DNA of 64,000 nt from Algoriphagus lacus (GCF_003583985.1 NZ_QXML01000010.1:62001-126000); one strand, 5' to 3'. Counted from the stretch's first letter, positions 17,406-26,211 are shown. Numbers and translations: made by a program. The notes: generated from the letters alone by a model not told the origin.

Positions 17406-18236
17406 GTGGGCAAGAAAAAAATAAATCTGGCGATTTTGGACATGTATGACGGCGAGCCCAATCAGGGTATGCGGTGTATTCATGATATCCTGGCCAGGTT
17501 TTCCGATGTGATCAGTTATCGGGAATTCGATGTCAGGGGGAAAGCAGAAATTCCTGAAATCCGTGAATATGACCTCTTTATTTCGACAGGAGGACCAGGA
17601 AATCCTATGGAAGGAGACGGAAACTGGGATTTGCGCTATTATGATTTTCTTGATCAAATATGGATTTGGAATCAAAATCATTCTCAAAAAAAGCACCTCC
17701 TCCTGATCTGCCATTCTTTTCAAATGGCCTGTAAGCATTTTGGATTGGGACAGATTACCAAAAGAAAATCGACTTCATTCGGAGTAATGACAGTACACAA
17801 AACTCCTGAAGGGATGAATGATCCACTTTTTGCAAATCTGGAAAATCCTTTTTGGGCGGTGGATTCAAGGGATTATCAAGTAGTCCAACCCAATAGCCGC
17901 AAGTTTAAGGCTTTGGGCTCCAAAATCATCGCACTTGAAAAAATCCGAAACCATGTAGAATATGAACGGGCAATTATGGCTATCCGGTTTTCAGATGAGA
18001 TTGTTGGAACCCAATTCCATCCTGAAGCGGATGCAGTGAGCTTTCTGGAGCATTTGAAAAAGCCTATGGTTCGTGAAAAAATAATCGAACTCAAAGGCAA
18101 GGCAAAGTTTCGGACAATGTTGGAAGATCTGGTCGATGAAAACAAAATCTACAGAACCAATGAGACGCTGATTCCAAACTTTTTGGAGCAGGCGATTCGT
18201 AAACTCAAAATGGTCAATACCCCATCCTTGACTTGA
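17406..18236 (+). CDS. Class I glutamine amidotransferase (GMP-synthase-like)
   Basis: 276 residues from a GTG at 17406; a TTG at 17367 would add 13 residues that do not look conserved, so the start is uncertain. The GATase1 triad is complete: Cys102 in LLICHSFQMACKHFG, and His205 and Glu207 in GTQFHPEAD; the oxyanion strand is STGGPGNPMEG. It should hydrolyse glutamine and deliver ammonia, or alternatively cleave a gamma-glutamyl bond as PuuD-like relatives do. About 60 residues past the GATase domain are helical (AKFRTMLEDLVDENKIYRTNE) and may bind a partner ligase. Six bases separate it from the next gene. Confidence 0.88.
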   Translation: MGKKKINLAILDMYDGEPNQGMRCIHDILARFSDVISYREFDVRGKAEIPEIREYDLFISTGGPGNPMEGDGNWDLRYYDFLDQIWIWNQNHSQKKHLLLICHSFQMACKHFGLGQITKRKSTSFGVMTVHKTPEGMNDPLFANLENPFWAVDSRDYQVVQPNSRKFKALGSKIIALEKIRNHVEYERAIMAIRFSDEIVGTQFHPEADAVSFLEHLKKPMVREKIIELKGKAKFRTMLEDLVDENKIYRTNETLIPNFLEQAIRKLKMVNTPSLT

Positions 18237-18242
18237 TTTTCT

Positions 18243-19433
18243 ATGATCGAATCCATCCGAAAGCGATTTAATGAAGAATTTTCACAGGAAAAGTATCAGG
18301 CTTTTCTCAAAGACATCGCTTCAGATTTTGATTATGCACCTACATTTCGAATAGCAGAGACTCCTTTTTTTATTCCTAAAAATCTTCAAAACCAGATTTT
18401 TGAGGGATGCAATCAGGTAATCGATTTTATCAAAAGACCCGATTTCAAACAGCTGACTCAGCGGTCGATTGAACTGAATACGGCAGTTCCCAATGAGGAT
18501 GCTCATACTCAGTTTTTGGCGATTGATTTTGGGATTTGTGAGGAAAACGGCCACATCACCCCAAAGCTGATCGAGGTTCAGGGGTTTCCTTCCATTTTCA
18601 ATTTTCAATTTAATCTGTATCGAAAAATTCAAAAGATCTATCCGTTTCTTAAGGAAATGTCTCCTTATCCTGATGGGATTGATGAAGAGATTTACCTAAA
18701 AAAACTGAAGGAGGTTATTTTTGGAGACTTTTCTCCAAGCGAAGTAGTACTCCTTGAGATCGAACCGGAAAAGCAAAACACCAAGATTGACTTTTACTAT
18801 GCAAGAAGAGATTTGGGCATACCTTTAGTCTGTGTTACCGAGGTAATTAAAGAGGGAAAGCAACTTTTTTACACCAATGAAGCAGGTGAAAAAACCCGAA
18901 TCCGAAGAATTTACAACCGGGTGATTTTCGATGAATTGGATTTAAGGAAAGACTTGAAGCTTCAATTTAGTTTCGAGGAGAAGTTGGATGTGGAGTGGGC
19001 CGGCCATCCTAATTGGTACACCCGGATTTCCAAGTTTATTCTTCCTTACCTGAAAGGCCCCCATTTCATTGAAACAAAACTTCTCAGCGAACTGGAGTCA
19101 ATTCCTGAGGATCTGGAGAATTATGTGCTCAAGCCGCTTTTTTCTTTTTCGGGGGCAGGTGTGATTTTCCATGTAAAAAAGGAAGATGTGGAAGCGGTGA
19201 AGGATAAGGATCTGTATATTCTTCAGAAAAAAGTCCATTATGCTCCTGTGATTCAATCTCCCGATGGCAAAGTAAAAGTTGAGGTTCGAATTCTTTGTTT
19301 ATGGCCCGAAAAAGATGAAAGTCCAACGATTGTTGGAAACTTGGTTCGTCTGAGTAGGGGAGAAATGATCGGAGTTAAATTCAACAAAGACAAAGATTGG
19401 GTAGGAGGTTCAATCGGTCTTTTTGAAAAGTAA
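18243..19433 (+). CDS. Diverged ATP-grasp protein, probably circularly permuted
   Basis: 396 residues, no strong named family. I read it as a circularly permuted ATP-grasp protein: an acidic metal-type motif (LAIDFGICEENGHITPKLIE then VQGFPS, E111) comes first, while the ATP-lysine and glycine loop (VLKPLFSFSGAGVIF, K297) comes near the C-terminus, followed by VEVRILCLWP and a final GNLVRLSRGEM with WVGGSIGLF. The same order is seen in CP-ATP-grasp and glutathionylspermidine-synthase-type enzymes. This would be the third amide-forming enzyme in the operon. A bidirectional terminator follows at once. Confidence 0.7.
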   Translation: MIESIRKRFNEEFSQEKYQAFLKDIASDFDYAPTFRIAETPFFIPKNLQNQIFEGCNQVIDFIKRPDFKQLTQRSIELNTAVPNEDAHTQFLAIDFGICEENGHITPKLIEVQGFPSIFNFQFNLYRKIQKIYPFLKEMSPYPDGIDEEIYLKKLKEVIFGDFSPSEVVLLEIEPEKQNTKIDFYYARRDLGIPLVCVTEVIKEGKQLFYTNEAGEKTRIRRIYNRVIFDELDLRKDLKLQFSFEEKLDVEWAGHPNWYTRISKFILPYLKGPHFIETKLLSELESIPEDLENYVLKPLFSFSGAGVIFHVKKEDVEAVKDKDLYILQKKVHYAPVIQSPDGKVKVEVRILCLWPEKDESPTIVGNLVRLSRGEMIGVKFNKDKDWVGGSIGLFEK

Positions 19434-19436
19434 AAA

Positions 19437-19461
19437 AGCCGGGAGACCCGGCTAAATTTTT
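19437..19461. terminator. Bidirectional terminator between the amidoligase operon and pyrE
   Basis: Perfect GC-rich 7-bp stem AGCCGGG/CCCGGCT with AGA loop (19437-19453), an A-run before it and AAATTTTT after it. It closes both converging units. Confidence 0.85.
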
Positions 19462-19462
19462 A

Positions 19463-20107
19463 TCACTGCTTCCAACTTCCGGGATCTTTTCGCCATTCGG
19501 CTAGGGATTCCAGAGTTTCTGAGGTGATGTAATTTCGCTCAACAGCCCTGGGAAGTAACGCATCGTAATGACTCAGGCAAACCAATTTTACACCCGCATC
19601 TGAGAAATTTTTGTTTGCCACATCAAAGCCATAACTGAAAATGGCTACCATACCCAATATTTCAAAGCCGGCGTTTTTCAAGTCTTCAGCAGCTTTAAGC
19701 GAGCTGCCGCCCGTTGATACCAAGTCTTCTACCACAACAACTTTCTGACCTGGAGTTACCTTTCCTTCAATCATATTCTCCATTCCGTGCCCCTTTGGTT
19801 TGGATCGGACATAGATAAAAGGCAATTCCAATTTGTCTGCAATCAAGGCCCCTTGGGGTATCCCTGCAGTAGCGACGCCAGCAATGGCTTCAGCCGTTGG
19901 GAAAAAATGACTGACACTTTTTACCAATTGATCGCGGATGAGATTTCGGACTTCTGGGTAAGAAAGCGAAAGTCTGTTGTCGCAATAAATTGGTGATTTC
20001 CAGCCAGATGCCCAAGTAAATGGTTTTTCAGGTTGAAGACGAATAGCCTGGATTTCCAGGAGTTTGTCGGCTACTTCGGCCGCAATGCTTGGGTCTAAAA
20101 TTTCCAT
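19463..20107 (-). CDS. pyrE: Orotate phosphoribosyltransferase
   Basis: 214 residues from the ATG at 20107 (MEILDPSIAAEVADKLLEIQ); an ATG at 20182 would add a non-conserved extension. It joins orotate to PRPP to give orotidine 5'-phosphate in pyrimidine synthesis. The PRPP-binding motif is VVVVEDLVSTGGSS, and the substrate regions FTWASGWKSPIYCDNR and FIYVRSKPKGHG are typical. Single gene, divergent from a Nudix gene. Confidence 0.95.
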   Translation of the reverse strand: MEILDPSIAAEVADKLLEIQAIRLQPEKPFTWASGWKSPIYCDNRLSLSYPEVRNLIRDQLVKSVSHFFPTAEAIAGVATAGIPQGALIADKLELPFIYVRSKPKGHGMENMIEGKVTPGQKVVVVEDLVSTGGSSLKAAEDLKNAGFEILGMVAIFSYGFDVANKNFSDAGVKLVCLSHYDALLPRAVERNYITSETLESLAEWRKDPGSWKQ

Positions 20108-20202
20108 GGTTTCAAAAATAATGGATATTGCTGCGGGAAGATTGTACTGGCTGAATTTTTTATGCATTTTTGACCACACCACCTGTTTTATCGGAGTTGA
20201 TC

Positions 20203-20880
20203 ATGAAAATCTTTGTGAATGATAAACCTGTCGAACTGATCAGTTATGAGGAGCTCGATCCGGCTAAGTCTTACGATTTCATTTATTCCAATCTGGAAGA
20301 GTTGCCTTCCGACATGCTCTGGGAAGAGGATATCCTGTTTCATGAACCCAGTCATGACCTGATTATTCGGTTGTTGTATTTGCTCCGAACTCGCAAGATG
20401 AAGGAGTTGGATTCGGTAACCTTGGTGACCAAAGACAAGAAAGCCCTTAAAGAATTCATCAAAAGTAGGTTTTCGATCATCAAAGCGGCTGGAGGGATTG
20501 TGTCCAAAAAAGATAAGGTCTTGATGATTTTCAGATTGGGGAAATGGGATTTTCCAAAAGGTAAATTTGACAAAGGTGAAACTCCGGAAAACTGTGCAAA
20601 GCGGGAAGTGGAAGAAGAATGCAATGTAAAAGTCAAACTAGGACCTCACATTTGTAACACTTGGCATACGTACACCCAAAACCGGAAAAGTATCCTGAAG
20701 AAGACCTATTGGTATGCTATGGACTGTATCAATGACGCCGGAATGAAACCTCAGGCAGAGGAAGGGATTGAGGAAATTCTTTGGCTTTCTGAAACTGATG
20801 CCAAGACAGCATTAATCAACTCTTATCCTTCGATGAGGTATCTTTTCAAGCATTACCTCAAGAACCACATCAAGAATTAA
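20203..20880 (+). CDS. Nudix hydrolase with N-terminal extension
   Basis: 225 residues from the ATG at 20203. The Nudix box is complete: GKFDKGETPENC then AKREVEEECNV, after a GGIVSKKDKVLMIFRLGKWDFPKG lead-in typical of (di)nucleoside polyphosphate or ADP-ribose pyrophosphatases. The first 85 residues form a separate small domain (MKIFVNDKPVELISYEELDP) of unknown role. The stop overlaps the convergent coaD stop. Substrate unknown. Confidence 0.88.
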   Translation: MKIFVNDKPVELISYEELDPAKSYDFIYSNLEELPSDMLWEEDILFHEPSHDLIIRLLYLLRTRKMKELDSVTLVTKDKKALKEFIKSRFSIIKAAGGIVSKKDKVLMIFRLGKWDFPKGKFDKGETPENCAKREVEEECNVKVKLGPHICNTWHTYTQNRKSILKKTYWYAMDCINDAGMKPQAEEGIEEILWLSETDAKTALINSYPSMRYLFKHYLKNHIKN

Positions 20881-21332
20881 AGGGAATAAGGCAGGAAGTC
20901 AGAAACATCTGCACCGAATCTGTGAACCTCACGGATTATTGTCGAACTGATTTGGGCAAACTGAGGAGAAGTGATCAGGAAGACAGTTTCAAGGTCATCA
21001 TTTAGATAACGGTTCATTTGGCTTATTGAATTTTCATATTCAAAATCTGTGGTGTTTCGAAGCCCTCGGATAAGGTAGTTTGCTTCGTATTTTTTAGCCA
21101 ATGTTGAAGTGAGTTCATTATATACCACCACCTTGACCCGATCTTGATTAATATAAACGCTCTCAATTTTTGAGACCATCCAGTCGATATCAAAATACCG
21201 GTTCTTTTTACTCGAATTATAACCTATACCAATGATTACCTCATCAAATAGATTTAGGCCTCGCATTACAATGTCATGATGCCCCAGGGTGTAGGGATCA
21301 AATGAACCTGGAAAAATTGCGATTTTTTTCAT
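20877..21332 (-). CDS. coaD: Phosphopantetheine adenylyltransferase
   Basis: 151 residues from the ATG at 21332. It adenylylates 4'-phosphopantetheine in coenzyme A synthesis. Family signatures are present: IFPGSFDPYTLGHHDIV (the T/HxGH nucleotidyltransferase motif), YLIRGLRNTTDFEYE and ISSTIIREV. It is 4 bases after the DUF3822 gene, an order common in Bacteroidota. Confidence 0.96.
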   Translation of the reverse strand: MKKIAIFPGSFDPYTLGHHDIVMRGLNLFDEVIIGIGYNSSKKNRYFDIDWMVSKIESVYINQDRVKVVVYNELTSTLAKKYEANYLIRGLRNTTDFEYENSISQMNRYLNDDLETVFLITSPQFAQISSTIIREVHRFGADVSDFLPYSL

Positions 21333-21336
21333 TTCC

Positions 21337-22155
21337 TTATTCGTATTGCCAAAAAGCCTCAAGCACATTTTCAGACTTCAGGTGCTTGAATCCATGCGTA
21401 TAATTCTGGTTGGCATGAGGGTTTACCAATCTGAAGTTCTGGAAATAATCTTTCCCCCAATCCTCTGTAATTCCGCTTTTCTCAGTGGCACCAAACACGC
21501 TGATTCGGACATGGTTCCGTTCGTATTTCAACTGATCCATCGTAATCAATGCATATTTCAAAAGGTCTTCTTTACCTGCTATTTCAAAAATATTAAATAT
21601 GCTCAGATCCTGGTCTGTGAAAGCTGCAATGTAAATGTGGCTTTTGAAATAGTTAATGAGGATTTCCTGACCTATCAAATTAAATCGCTCCTTGAACAAA
21701 TAAGACAAGAAGGAACAGCTTCCATGGTGAAGGCTTACCTCAGAATACCTGGCGTCCAAGGTTTTCTTTAGTTTCTGTCCTATGTAGGATACCACCTGAA
21801 GATTGTTGCTGTCCAGTCCGGAAGCAAAGCAAACCACATCTTCAGCTAATTCCTGGGCAAAATGCAGGTATTCCTTTTCCTTCCCAGGCTGAAAAAGTGC
21901 ACCAGGAACTAGGCTAAATCCCTTTTGATGGAAGTAAACTTTTACAGGCACATCATTTCTAAGCAGTGGATCAGTACCTAGGAGCCATTCCAGTTTTTCC
22001 CAGCTAAAATCCTGGTAGTGATGAATACCGATATTTGCCTGATTTTGGTCTTTGGCAAATACAAAAAAGGAGTGGGGGTAAAGAAAAAGTGATAAGCTCG
22101 CTGTGTCTTCCACATCAAACTTATCACTTTTATAGACCTTAAGGTTGTTTTCCAA
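21337..22155 (-). CDS. DUF3822 family protein
   Basis: 272 residues. I assign DUF3822 from the overall pattern (N-terminal SLSLFLYPHSFFVFAKD, then KVYFHQKGFSLVPGALF, and FFKSHIYIAAF-like central strands) and from its place before coaD, where this family normally sits in Bacteroidota. The repeated beta-strand pattern recalls an actin/ASKHA-like fold, but no function is established. It is the middle gene of a three-gene unit with the membrane-anchored protein upstream. Confidence 0.8.
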   Translation of the reverse strand: MENNLKVYKSDKFDVEDTASLSLFLYPHSFFVFAKDQNQANIGIHHYQDFSWEKLEWLLGTDPLLRNDVPVKVYFHQKGFSLVPGALFQPGKEKEYLHFAQELAEDVVCFASGLDSNNLQVVSYIGQKLKKTLDARYSEVSLHHGSCSFLSYLFKERFNLIGQEILINYFKSHIYIAAFTDQDLSIFNIFEIAGKEDLLKYALITMDQLKYERNHVRISVFGATEKSGITEDWGKDYFQNFRLVNPHANQNYTHGFKHLKSENVLEAFWQYE

Positions 22156-22167
22156 AATCCAAAGGGA

Positions 22168-22752
22168 TTATTTCCAGTTACCTTCGGTAGAGGCGTCAGT
22201 TCTTGAGCCTACTCTCAATGCTTTTTCGTTGTTATTTGCTCTTCTGTCAGGATTGATTGGAGATGGGTCTCTAATCTCGAATACACTTACCATGTATCCA
22301 CCTGTCTTTTCGATTTTGTCTGCGAAGAATTCAAACTGCTTTCCTCCTGAACCTGGAACAACTGGCAATAGATCAAGATTGAAGTCAGGGAATTTTTTGG
22401 TGCTAAACAAAGAGTCCATCACAGTTACAGAACCCAAGGTGTCAAATGTTACTTTGATTTCTTCAGCTCCGTAGTCCAATAGCTTAGTGGTTTCGGTTCT
22501 TTGAACCAACCAAATTTGTCCAGTCTGGATAAATGTCTTCAACGAATCCCAAGTGCTGGCATACTTTCCATTTGCAGCCTGATATGCAAGCTGAGCATCA
22601 CGAAGCATTTCGAGTTTTTCGATAGTAGCTGCTTCCATTAATGCAATTCTTTTTTCTTCTTCCACTACGTCATCCACACCCTTCCAAAGGAGGTATCCCA
22701 GAAACGCAGCAACTGCAAAGAAAACAAAGGAGAGAACTTTTGTAAGATTCAT
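22168..22752 (-). CDS. Membrane-anchored hypothetical protein with pseudopilin-like segment
   Basis: 194 residues with a single N-terminal transmembrane helix (VLSFVFFAVAAFLGYLLW) and a periplasmic part. Residues about 45-75 (LRDAQLAYQAANGKYASTWD) resemble the Ala-Tyr-x-x-x-Asn-Gly-x-Tyr segment of type II pseudopilins and related proteins, but there is no prepilin peptidase site at the start. First gene of the unit with DUF3822 and coaD, 12 bases upstream. Function unknown. Confidence 0.78.
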   Translation of the reverse strand: MNLTKVLSFVFFAVAAFLGYLLWKGVDDVVEEEKRIALMEAATIEKLEMLRDAQLAYQAANGKYASTWDSLKTFIQTGQIWLVQRTETTKLLDYGAEEIKVTFDTLGSVTVMDSLFSTKKFPDFNLDLLPVVPGSGGKQFEFFADKIEKTGGYMVSVFEIRDPSPINPDRRANNNEKALRVGSRTDASTEGNWK

Positions 22753-22802
22753 TTTGATAGAGATTTAGAAATCTGGTTAAGGTTGAAGGTTTTTAAAACG
22801 TG

Positions 22803-23312
22803 CTATTTTATAGAATTATTTCCAAAATTAAAATATCCTTTCCACAAAGCCAGCTCAGAAAGGGAATTAATTCCCCAAAAGACTTGATGAATTGACTCAT
22901 TTGGGATCTGGGTTAGATCATTTATGCCAATCCAGGCTATTTCTTCGAGAATTTGGTTTTCACCGGAAAGTTCGGGGTCTTTTCCCAAAGATACATTGCC
23001 GCCCGTCCTTTTTACCAGAAAAAAATGTTCCATGGCATGGAGTGGTGGCTTCAGGAATTCGTGAACAAACAGGTATTTTTCAATTTTTACCTCCAATCCT
23101 GTTTCCTCAAGGAATTCCCGTTCCAGGTTTTCCGATGCAGAACTCCCAAAGTTCATTCCCCCTCCAGGTACCGACCATAGGATTCGGCCATTTCCCATTC
23201 GATGCTTGACCATCAGCAGTCGATCCTCCTCGATCAGGATTCCATTCACCCTCATTCGGAGCTGGTGTCCAAATTTTGCTTCGATTTCTTTGCTGATGTT
23301 GTCTTTTGGCAT
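22803..23312 (-). CDS. Nudix hydrolase
   Basis: 169 residues. The Nudix box GGGMNFGSSASENL then EREFLEETGLEV is complete, with the lead-in EEDRLLMVKHRMGNGRILWSVPGGG. Substrate not predictable. It starts 14 bases from the divergent helicase gene, so the two promoters overlap. Confidence 0.88.
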   Translation of the reverse strand: MPKDNISKEIEAKFGHQLRMRVNGILIEEDRLLMVKHRMGNGRILWSVPGGGMNFGSSASENLEREFLEETGLEVKIEKYLFVHEFLKPPLHAMEHFFLVKRTGGNVSLGKDPELSGENQILEEIAWIGINDLTQIPNESIHQVFWGINSLSELALWKGYFNFGNNSIK

Positions 23313-23326
23313 TTACATTCGTCTCT

Positions 23327-24775
23327 ATGGGTAAAGATAATCAGGGCGCACTAAAGCCCTCGGACCTGATCGCTAAATATTTTCCTTTTGTACCGACTTC
23401 TGGGCAGGCGGCTTTTTTCCGAAAAATGGATGCGTTTCTCCTGAAAAAACCGGAGGAAAAGCCGGTCTTCGTTTTGAAAGGGTATGCAGGTACCGGTAAA
23501 ACCTCGGTGATCTCTGCCTTGGTCAAAGTTTTGCCCCGAATGGAAATGAGGTCCCTTTTACTCGCCCCAACCGGAAGGGCTGCTAAGGTAATGAGTAATT
23601 ACTCCGGAAGGGGGGCTTACACCATTCATAAAATCATCTACAAACCCAAAGGCGATCCGGGTACGATGGGCGGAGGGTTTATTCTTCAAAAAAACTATTA
23701 CAAAGACACCGTATTTATTGTGGACGAATCTTCCATGTTGGCTGACGATGGTGGGATGTCCGGAAATCTACTTTGGGATTTGATCCAGTTTGTCTTCTCT
23801 GGAAAAGATAACAGGTTGTTGTTTATAGGTGATACCGCCCAGCTTCCACCCGTCGGAAGCGAGTACAGTCCTGCGTTGGATGCCGGGTATTTGTTGAGAC
23901 ACTACCGATTGGAAGCAGAACAGATAGAGTTGACTGAGGTAATGAGACAAAAATTGGAATCCGGGATATTGTTTAATGCGACCGGCTTGCGAGATCAGCT
24001 GTTAATTCAGGATCCCAAAGTCCAAATTCAAACCAGTGCCTTCCGGGATATTTTTAAAATGACCTCGGAAAAACTTGAAGACGGTTTGCGCTATGCCTAT
24101 GATAAGTATGGAACGGAAAATACCACCATCGTTACCCGCTCCAATAAATCAGCCGTCCAATACAATCTCTACATCCGCCGGGTGATTCATTTTTACGAAG
24201 ATGAAATATGTTCTGGAGACTTGCTGATGATTGTGAAAAACAACTACACTTACATGTCGGAGTCGGATAAAGTCAATTTTTTGGCCAATGGAGATATGGC
24301 TGAAGTCATGAAGATCCGAAACTTTGAAGAAATGTATGGATTGCGGTTTGCTACCTTGGAGCTGAGACTTTTGGATTATCCAGAAGAACCTTTTTTTGAA
24401 GCCAAGGTGATTTTAGACACGCTATACTCAGCTTCCCCATCTCTGACCCGAGAGCAATACAGAAGTCTTTACGATCAAGTTTCGCAGGATTATGCAGACG
24501 TTGCCAATAAAACCGAGCGAATGGAGCTCATCCGAAAAGATCCGTACCTCAACGCTTTGCAAGTCAAGTTTGCCTATGCCCTGACTTGCCATAAAGCCCA
24601 AGGTGGACAGTGGAAAGCCGTTTTTGTTGATCAGGGATACCTCAATGAGGAACAAGTGGATCGGGATTTTGTACGCTGGCTTTATACGGCCATTACCCGG
24701 GCTACCGAGGAGCTTTTTTTGGTGAATTTTTCTCCCAGCTTTTTTGTCAAACCGGTGGATTCTCCGGTAGATTGA
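23327..24775 (+). CDS. RecD-like superfamily I DNA helicase
   Basis: 482 residues from the ATG at 23327. The SF1 motifs are in order: Walker A GYAGTGKTSVI, motif Ia LLLAPTGRAAK, motif II VDESSML, motif III GDTAQLPPVGSE, and the late motifs VKFAYALTCHKAQGGQW and WLYTAITRATEELFLV of the UvrD_C_2 domain. It is shorter than RecD and lacks RecB/RecC neighbours, like the stand-alone AAA_30 helicases of Bacteroidota. Probable role in repair or replication restart. Confidence 0.88.
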   Translation: MGKDNQGALKPSDLIAKYFPFVPTSGQAAFFRKMDAFLLKKPEEKPVFVLKGYAGTGKTSVISALVKVLPRMEMRSLLLAPTGRAAKVMSNYSGRGAYTIHKIIYKPKGDPGTMGGGFILQKNYYKDTVFIVDESSMLADDGGMSGNLLWDLIQFVFSGKDNRLLFIGDTAQLPPVGSEYSPALDAGYLLRHYRLEAEQIELTEVMRQKLESGILFNATGLRDQLLIQDPKVQIQTSAFRDIFKMTSEKLEDGLRYAYDKYGTENTTIVTRSNKSAVQYNLYIRRVIHFYEDEICSGDLLMIVKNNYTYMSESDKVNFLANGDMAEVMKIRNFEEMYGLRFATLELRLLDYPEEPFFEAKVILDTLYSASPSLTREQYRSLYDQVSQDYADVANKTERMELIRKDPYLNALQVKFAYALTCHKAQGGQWKAVFVDQGYLNEEQVDRDFVRWLYTAITRATEELFLVNFSPSFFVKPVDSPVD

Positions 24776-24921
24776 AAATCTGTCTGATTTATTCACACTT
24801 TTTAACCGATCTCTGCATTATTTTTGGTCTGTAATTTTCAATTTTGGAATGAAAATCCGACTCATTCTGTTGTTCTGATGCGGTATTAAAATTAGAGTAT
24901 TGATAACCAACTTATATAACC

Positions 24922-25320
24922 ATGAAAAAACTAGGAGTTCTATTTAGTCTGTTTGCATTTGTATTGGTATTCCAGGCCAGTGCCCAGGATCAGGGATCCG
25001 GAGCGGTCATAACGTTCAAGGAAAAATCAGTTGATTTTGGAGATATTGTTCAGGGCGCAAAAGTTGAGCATACTTTTACGTTGACTAACACAGGTTCGGC
25101 TCCATTGGTAATCTCCAACGTGGCAGCTACCTGTGGATGTACTGTTCCAAGCTGGCCTAAAGAGCCCGTAGCTCCAGGAAAATCTGCTGAAATCAAGGTT
25201 TCCTTTAATTCCGCCGGAAAAATGGGTAAGCAGAATTCTGTGGTGAGAATTTATTCCAATGCTTTGGAGCCAATTGAGAAGGTTTCGTTGATCTCAAATG
25301 TTCTTCCAAAAACAAATTAA
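24922..25320 (+). CDS. DUF1573 domain protein, secreted
   Basis: 132 residues with a signal peptide (MKKLGVLFSLFAFVLVFQASA) and one DUF1573 immunoglobulin-like domain: FGDIVQGAKVEHTFTLTNTG and the conserved CGC in ATCGCTVPSWP, then SFNSAGKMGKQNSVV. Very common in Bacteroidota with no settled function; likely periplasmic. Own terminator downstream. Confidence 0.88.
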   Translation: MKKLGVLFSLFAFVLVFQASAQDQGSGAVITFKEKSVDFGDIVQGAKVEHTFTLTNTGSAPLVISNVAATCGCTVPSWPKEPVAPGKSAEIKVSFNSAGKMGKQNSVVRIYSNALEPIEKVSLISNVLPKTN

Positions 25321-25342
25321 CCCACGATAGTTTCAAACTTCT

Positions 25343-25374
25343 AAAGCCTGTCCTATTTTTGACAGGCTTTTTTC
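25343..25374 (+). terminator. Rho-independent terminator
   Basis: Perfect 10-bp stem (25343-25352 with 25361-25370), 8-nt loop and a T-run, after the DUF1573 gene and before the terC-like start. Confidence 0.88.
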
Positions 25375-25400
25375 TTTATTTAAACCCAAGCCGAACTCAA

Positions 25401-26159
25401 ATGGAAATATTTCTTCAGACAGACACCTGGATCGCTTTATTGACTCTTACCTTCTTGGAGATTGTCCTTGGGGTGGATAACATCATTTTTATTTCGATTG
25501 TGTCCAACAAGCTTCCTGAGGAAATGCGACCTAAGGCAAGAATGCTTGGGTTGAGCTTGGCACTAATATTCCGAATTGGGCTTCTTTTGGGGATTTCTTA
25601 CATCATCAAATTCAAAGAACCTTTGATTACGCTCTTCGAACATGGGTTTAGCGGCAGGGATTTGATTTTGGGAGCGGGGGGACTTTTCCTGCTGTATAAA
25701 TCAACGTTGGAGATTCACCACAAAATGGAAGGGGAACCTGAGGAAATTAAAGCTCAGGCAGCAAAAAGCTTTGGAAGTGTGATCGCTCAGATCGTTTTCC
25801 TGGATATTATTTTTTCATTTGACAGTATTTTGACCGCAGTTGGATTGGTAGATCACGTGAGCATCATGATTATTGCGGTAGTTATTTCATTGATAATCAT
25901 GATGACATTTGCAGGCAGAATCAGCAATTTCATCAATAGCCATCCTACATTACAAATCCTGGCGCTTTCATTTCTGATTTTGATTGGATTCATGCTTCTG
26001 CTTGAAGGATTCCATTTTGAAGTTCCAAAAGGATACATCTACTTTGCAGTGTTCTTCTCCTTGGGTGTGGAGGTTATCAATCTTCGAATGAAGAAGAAAA
26101 CCCATTCAAAACCAGTAGAGCTGAAGCCTAGGATAAAGGAAGACGACGGAATAGACTGA
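25401..26159 (+). CDS. TerC family integral membrane protein
   Basis: 252 residues from the ATG at 25401; the TTG or ATG further upstream falls within the terminator, so it is not used. About seven transmembrane helices with the family's conserved acidic segments LEIVLGVDNIIFI and DIIFSFDSILTAVG, thought to bind metal ions. TerC/Alx proteins act in metal (manganese) export and tellurium resistance; here a role in metal homeostasis at the membrane is likely. Single gene followed by a terminator. Confidence 0.92.
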   Translation: MEIFLQTDTWIALLTLTFLEIVLGVDNIIFISIVSNKLPEEMRPKARMLGLSLALIFRIGLLLGISYIIKFKEPLITLFEHGFSGRDLILGAGGLFLLYKSTLEIHHKMEGEPEEIKAQAAKSFGSVIAQIVFLDIIFSFDSILTAVGLVDHVSIMIIAVVISLIIMMTFAGRISNFINSHPTLQILALSFLILIGFMLLLEGFHFEVPKGYIYFAVFFSLGVEVINLRMKKKTHSKPVELKPRIKEDDGID

Positions 26160-26166
26160 TACTTGG

Positions 26167-26194
26167 AACCCCGGAATGTATTCTGGGGTTTTTT
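26167..26194 (+). terminator. Rho-independent terminator after terC-like gene
   Basis: Stem AACCCCGGA/TCTGGGGTT (one G-T pair, 26167-26190) followed by six T. Confidence 0.8.
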
Positions 26195-26211
26195 CATAGA
26201 TTTTAACTGAT

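Noticed and set aside
16784..17461. A 225-codon - strand frame across the YbdK-like gene and its downstream neighbour
   Set aside because: Antisense of two well supported genes, composition low in expected motifs.
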